Of a stretch of DNA of 16,696 nucleotides, positions 14,663 to 16,696 are shown piece after piece (the stretch's first letter is position 1; every line of letters starts with the position of its first letter). Where the stretch lies: NCBI GenBank assembly GCA_035477595.1, contig DATIKM010000114.1:1-16696 (forward strand). Direction: 5' to 3'. The notes beneath the pieces are model-generated. The model ran no database searches and was not told where the DNA came from. It saw nothing but the letters and a program-made list of their open reading frames with translations. The stretch comes from DATIKM01 sp035477595. GTDB lineage: Bacteria > Armatimonadota > Chthonomonadetes > Chthonomonadales > CAJBBX01. The position numbers were made by a program, and so were the translations under genes.

Positions 14663-15169
14663 ATGCACGCGATGGCGCTTCCGATGGTGGGTCCGGCTAT
14701 CCTGCTCGACGGCCTCCTCACCGCCCTCTTCTGCTCGGCGCGCGCGCCGGGCTCCGCGATCCTGCCGGCGCTCGACATGGCGGCACGCCTGCGGGACGAG
14801 GGCGCTACCGTCATCAGCGGATTCCATTCCCCGCTGGAGCGCGAGTGCCTCCGCGTCCTCCTGCGGGGTCGCCAGCCCATCGTGATCTGCCTGGCCCGCG
14901 CGCTCGAAGGCATGCGCATCCCGGCCGAATGCCGCCCGGCGTTCCACGAGGAGCGCATCCTCTATCTGTCGCCATTCACCGGCGGGCCGCGCCGACCGAC
15001 CGCCGAGACGGCCCGCCGTCGCAACGAGCTGGTCGCCTCGCTCGCCCACCGAGCCTTCGTGCCCTACGCGGCGCCCGGTGGCGAGACCGCACGCATCGTC
15101 GCCCTGCTGCAGGCCCGCGGCGTCGCATTCCTCGATCCCGCAACCCGCAGGACGCCCGCTCGGCAGTAG
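14663..15169 (+). CDS. DprA-like SLOG-fold protein (copy 1)
   Basis: The protein is 168 aa and forms a single Rossmann-like SLOG domain of the stand-alone DprA-like type. It shows LTALFCSARAPG (19-30), ILPALDMAARLRDEGATV (33-50), ISGFHSPLEREC (51-62), RGRQPIVICLARALEGMR (68-85) and a terminal VPYAAPGGET (133-142), the glycine-rich nucleotide-binding end. DprA binds ssDNA and other SLOG proteins bind or process NAD or nucleotides; which applies here is not known. There is no clear Shine-Dalgarno, and ATG 14663 begins 7 nt after the methylase TAG, so it is probably cotranslated. Start codons at 14672 and 14684 are alternatives. Many relatives have Pro in CPAR where this copy has Leu77. Its 14766-14981 part recurs at 16481-16696. 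Confidence 0.78.
   Translation: MHAMALPMVGPAILLDGLLTALFCSARAPGSAILPALDMAARLRDEGATVISGFHSPLERECLRVLLRGRQPIVICLARALEGMRIPAECRPAFHEERILYLSPFTGGPRRPTAETARRRNELVASLAHRAFVPYAAPGGETARIVALLQARGVAFLDPATRRTPARQ
14766..14981 (+). repeat. Long direct repeat, copy 1
   Basis: These 216 bp recur at 16481-16696 with 5 substitutions and no gaps, about 98% identity by direct comparison. The window end cuts the second copy, so the full length is unknown. The repeat lies within the SLOG coding sequence. Confidence 0.95.
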
Positions 15170-15329
15170 TCCGCCCCTCGCGCGTCGAACGACGCCCGCG
15201 AGCGCCCACAGGGCCGTGAAGATGATTGACGCGTTGCTTGCCTGGCAGCGGGCGCGCGGAGATGCCAGTTGGAGGAGGAGGTTGCCCGCACGTGCAGGCG
15301 TCTCGCCGCGCCACCGTCCCTCCCGCCGC
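15170..15329. other. Convergent intergenic spacer
   Basis: This is 160 bp between the convergent SLOG and pentapeptide genes. No clear T-tract terminator or repeat family member was seen. Confidence 0.4.
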
Positions 15330-16124
15330 TCATGGCGCGCCTATCGCTCCCTCCAGCTGCGTGCCGAGCAGCTTCGCGCCGTGCATGTTCGCGCGGGTCA
15401 GGTCCGCCTCGCGCAGGTCCGCACCGGACAGGTTCGCACCGGACAGGCTCGCCTCGCGCAGGTTCGCGCCGCGCAGGTTCGCACCGCTCAGGTTCGCGCG
15501 GGACAAGTTCGCGCTGGTCAGGCCCGCGCCGGACAGGTTCGCGCCACTCAGGTTCGCACCGGAGAGGCTCGCTTCGCTCAACCTCGCACCGCCCAGGTTC
15601 GCACCGCTCAGGTTCGCGCCGGACAAGTTCGCGCGGGTCAGGCCCGCGCCGGACAGGTTCGCGCTACTCAGGTTCGCGCGGAGGACCGCCTCGCGCAGGT
15701 TCGCGGCGCCCAGGTCCGCGCCACGCAGGTCCGCGTGGGACAGGTTCGAGCGCTCCAGGTTCGAGCGCTCCAGGTTCGCGCGGGACAGGTCCGCGCGGGA
15801 CAGGTTCGCCTCGCGCAGGTCCGCGCCGCGCAGGTCCGCGGCGCGCAGGTCCGAGCCGCGCAGGTTCGCGCGGAACAGGTCCGCGCGGGTCAGGCTGCCT
15901 TTGTGCTTGGCCGCGAGCGCGGCGATGGAGCCCACGCCCTCGCAGATCAAGGATCCGTCGCGGCGCAATATCCTGGTAGTCAGCTCTCCTCCGCTCTCGC
16001 CACGTACGCCGGGCTCGGCCCGCCGCCCGTCGCCCGGCGTCCCCAGCAGCGTGACGAACGCGACGAAGATGACGATGACGCAACAGTGCGCGCCCCAGCG
16101 CGCCCGCCAGCCGAGCCCCTCCAC
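15330..16124 (-). CDS. Pentapeptide-repeat protein with N-terminal membrane segment
   Basis: The product is 264 aa, read from GTG 16124 with GGAGGAGG just upstream. A single hydrophobic segment, CCVIVIFVAFVTLLG (about 14-28), is followed by a charged linker and, from about 77 to 255, more than thirty A(D/N)LxX pentapeptides (ADLFRANLRGSDLRAADLRG and similar). These fold as a right-handed quadrilateral beta-helix. Some family members mimic DNA (MfpA, Qnr); for most the role is unknown. With the segment it is likely membrane-anchored. Eight repeats were duplicated as a 120-bp unit. The upstream minus-strand sequence in another frame encodes a zinc-ribbon-like piece, so the true gene may be longer and frameshifted. 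The opposite strand shows long open frames of QVR/AG repeats; these are shadows. The gene is convergent with the helicase set, so it is not part of that operon. Confidence 0.8.
   Translation of the reverse strand: MEGLGWRARWGAHCCVIVIFVAFVTLLGTPGDGRRAEPGVRGESGGELTTRILRRDGSLICEGVGSIAALAAKHKGSLTRADLFRANLRGSDLRAADLRGADLREANLSRADLSRANLERSNLERSNLSHADLRGADLGAANLREAVLRANLSSANLSGAGLTRANLSGANLSGANLGGARLSEASLSGANLSGANLSGAGLTSANLSRANLSGANLRGANLREASLSGANLSGADLREADLTRANMHGAKLLGTQLEGAIGAP
15481..15558 (-). repeat. Internal pentapeptide duplication, unit 1
   Basis: It matches 15601-15678 at an exact 120-bp offset with about 3 substitutions. The offset equals 40 residues, or two full turns of the beta-helix, so the reading frame and helix register are kept. 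Confidence 0.85.
15601..15678 (-). repeat. Internal pentapeptide duplication, unit 2
   Basis: This is the second copy of the 120-bp-offset duplication described at 15481-15558. Part of the background similarity comes from the 15-bp pentapeptide period, but the shared variant words (such as the GAGL repeat, GGCCCGCGCC on the plus strand) show a true segment duplication. Confidence 0.85.
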
Positions 16125-16125
16125 C

Positions 16126-16302
16126 CTCCACCTCCTCCATTTCCGCCGCGTTTGCCGTGCTGGCCGCCATCAGGGCGGCCAGCTCCTCCGCGCACCGGCG
16201 GCAGGTGATGCTGCCGGGCTGGGCCACGTGACCGCATCGGGGTAACGTGAAGAGACGAACGCCCGCAATGCTCGCTTCATCTTTGTTCGGGGCCAAGGCC
16301 AT
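16126..16302 (-). pseudogene. Zinc-ribbon-like N-terminal segment in a different frame from the pentapeptide gene
   Basis: From ATG 16302 (GGGGGAGGG just upstream) the minus strand reads about 59 codons. They contain PRCGHVAQPGSITCRRCAEE (residues 21-40) and an Ala/Glu linker ending AEMEEVEG. CGH-x8-C-x2-C looks like a zinc ribbon whose usual first cysteine (CPxCGH) is replaced by Leu. The frame then continues, without family likeness, as the shadow of the pentapeptide repeats down to 15664. Zinc ribbon, linker, membrane helix and pentapeptides would make a natural single protein. The frame change would fall in the purine tract about 16117-16139. It could be a frameshift mutation, an assembly error, slippage, or two overlapping genes. 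Confidence 0.45.
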
Positions 16303-16443
16303 GACCCTCCCCCTATTCCGTCCACGCCCGCTCCAGCTCCGCCCCCCCTGGTCGATGCTTTGCCTCCCGGGTCTCGTTCCTGCGTCGGATGACCCCCTCT
16401 ACTGGCGCCGCCTGTGTTGCGGACACGGGCGCTTGGTTGGGTC
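16303..16443. other. Divergent spacer before SLOG copy 2
   Basis: About 140 bp between divergent reading frames. It includes a short inverted repeat, ATGCC-ATTCC-GGCAT, at 16444-16458 overlapping the possible start of copy 2. No promoter could be called with confidence. Confidence 0.35.
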
Positions 16444-16696
16444 ATGCCATTCCGGCATACTGCTCAGCAAGCCCCTTCTTCGGCGCTCGACATGGCGGCA
16501 CGCCTGCGGGACGAGGGCGCCACCGTCATCAGCGGCTTCCATTTCCCGCTGGAGCGCGAGTGCCTCCGCGTCCTCCTGCGGGGTCGCCAGCCCATCGTGA
16601 TCTGTCCGGCCCGCGCGCTCGAAGGCATGCGCATCCCGGCCGAATGCCGCCCGGCGTTCCACGAGGAGCGCATCCTCTATCTGTCGCCATTCACCG
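16444..16696 (+). CDS. DprA-like SLOG-fold protein (copy 2), partial and N-terminally rearranged
   Basis: The frame is open from ATG 16444 to the window end, 84 codons. After a novel lead-in, MPFRHTAQQAPSSALD, it matches copy 1 from ALDMAARLRDEGATV onward. It ends in LYLSPFT where the window stops. Compared with copy 1 it lacks the FCSARAPGSAIL strand-and-loop: the nucleotide sequences resume identity after a net loss of about 32 nt between CTTCT and CGGCGCTCGAC. Missing the first beta-strand of the SLOG fold suggests a damaged gene, unless it starts elsewhere. Two residue changes relative to copy 1 are His-Ser to His-Phe in FHSP and Leu to Pro in CLAR. The neighbour beyond the edge is unknown. 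Confidence 0.6.
   Translation, partial: MPFRHTAQQAPSSALDMAARLRDEGATVISGFHFPLERECLRVLLRGRQPIVICPARALEGMRIPAECRPAFHEERILYLSPFT
16481..16696 (+). repeat. Long direct repeat, copy 2 (cut by window end)
   Basis: Pair of 14766-14981 at an offset of 1715 bp. Differences are five substitutions, three of them synonymous. The pentapeptide gene lies between the copies. Confidence 0.95.

Noticed and set aside
15390..15895. Possible CRISPR-like or tandem repeat array
   Set aside because: The periodicity is 15 bp with no spacers and it translates as pentapeptides; it is protein-coding repetition.
15078..16245. Long plus-strand open frames rich in QVRAG or RFAP repeats
   Set aside because: They are the antisense of the 15-bp-period pentapeptide repeats; the minus-strand reading gives a real family with a membrane segment and a ribosome site.

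Overview
This is a very GC-rich bacterial window of about 16.7 kb. Coding frames strongly prefer G or C at third positions, stops are ordinary TAG and TGA, and several starts have strong Shine-Dalgarno sequences. A large exported Asp-box protein beside a divergent sugar-dehydrogenase-type oxidoreductase and a sulfatase-fold hydrolase suits GC-rich terrestrial or freshwater heterotrophs such as Armatimonadota or Planctomycetota. That placement is a guess from gene content. No rRNA, tRNA, integrase or CRISPR array was seen.

Left part (1-4885). The window opens in the tail of an HNH-type endonuclease whose frame is broken by a TGA. Next comes a secreted Asp-box (BNR) repeat protein, best started at 451. 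An ARPP-1-like protein follows (2889-3923), then a nested inverted repeat (3948-4068), then a small MNT-type nucleotidyltransferase (4322-4633) without its usual HEPN partner. Directly after it lies a fragment encoding a second copy of the C-terminus of the Asp-box protein. This part looks like repeatedly rearranged accessory DNA, with G-rich, partly repetitive spacers.

Middle part (4886-7521). A Gfo/Idh/MocA oxidoreductase (minus) and a sulfatase/alkaline-phosphatase-superfamily hydrolase (plus) are transcribed divergently from a 158-bp spacer. The hydrolase has Thr where sulfatases carry the Cys or Ser that becomes formylglycine.

Right part (7739-16696). The main accessory module is a tight plus-strand set. 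A PLD-nuclease/SNF2-type helicase fusion (1130 aa) overlaps by an ATGA junction a 1175-aa Eco57I/PglX-like adenine methyltransferase, followed 7 nt later by a DprA-like SLOG-fold protein. This resembles a restriction or phage-defence island of the type related to DISARM and type IIG/BREX methylases, but no DrmA, DrmB or other BREX/DISARM gene is in the window. A convergent pentapeptide-repeat membrane protein follows, probably a frameshifted zinc-ribbon/transmembrane/pentapeptide gene. The window then ends inside a second, 98% identical copy of the SLOG gene with a different N-terminus. A likely reading is that helicase and methylase form the modification/restriction core, the SLOG protein acts as a nucleotide or ssDNA sensor or accessory, and the flanking duplication reflects recent remodelling of the island.
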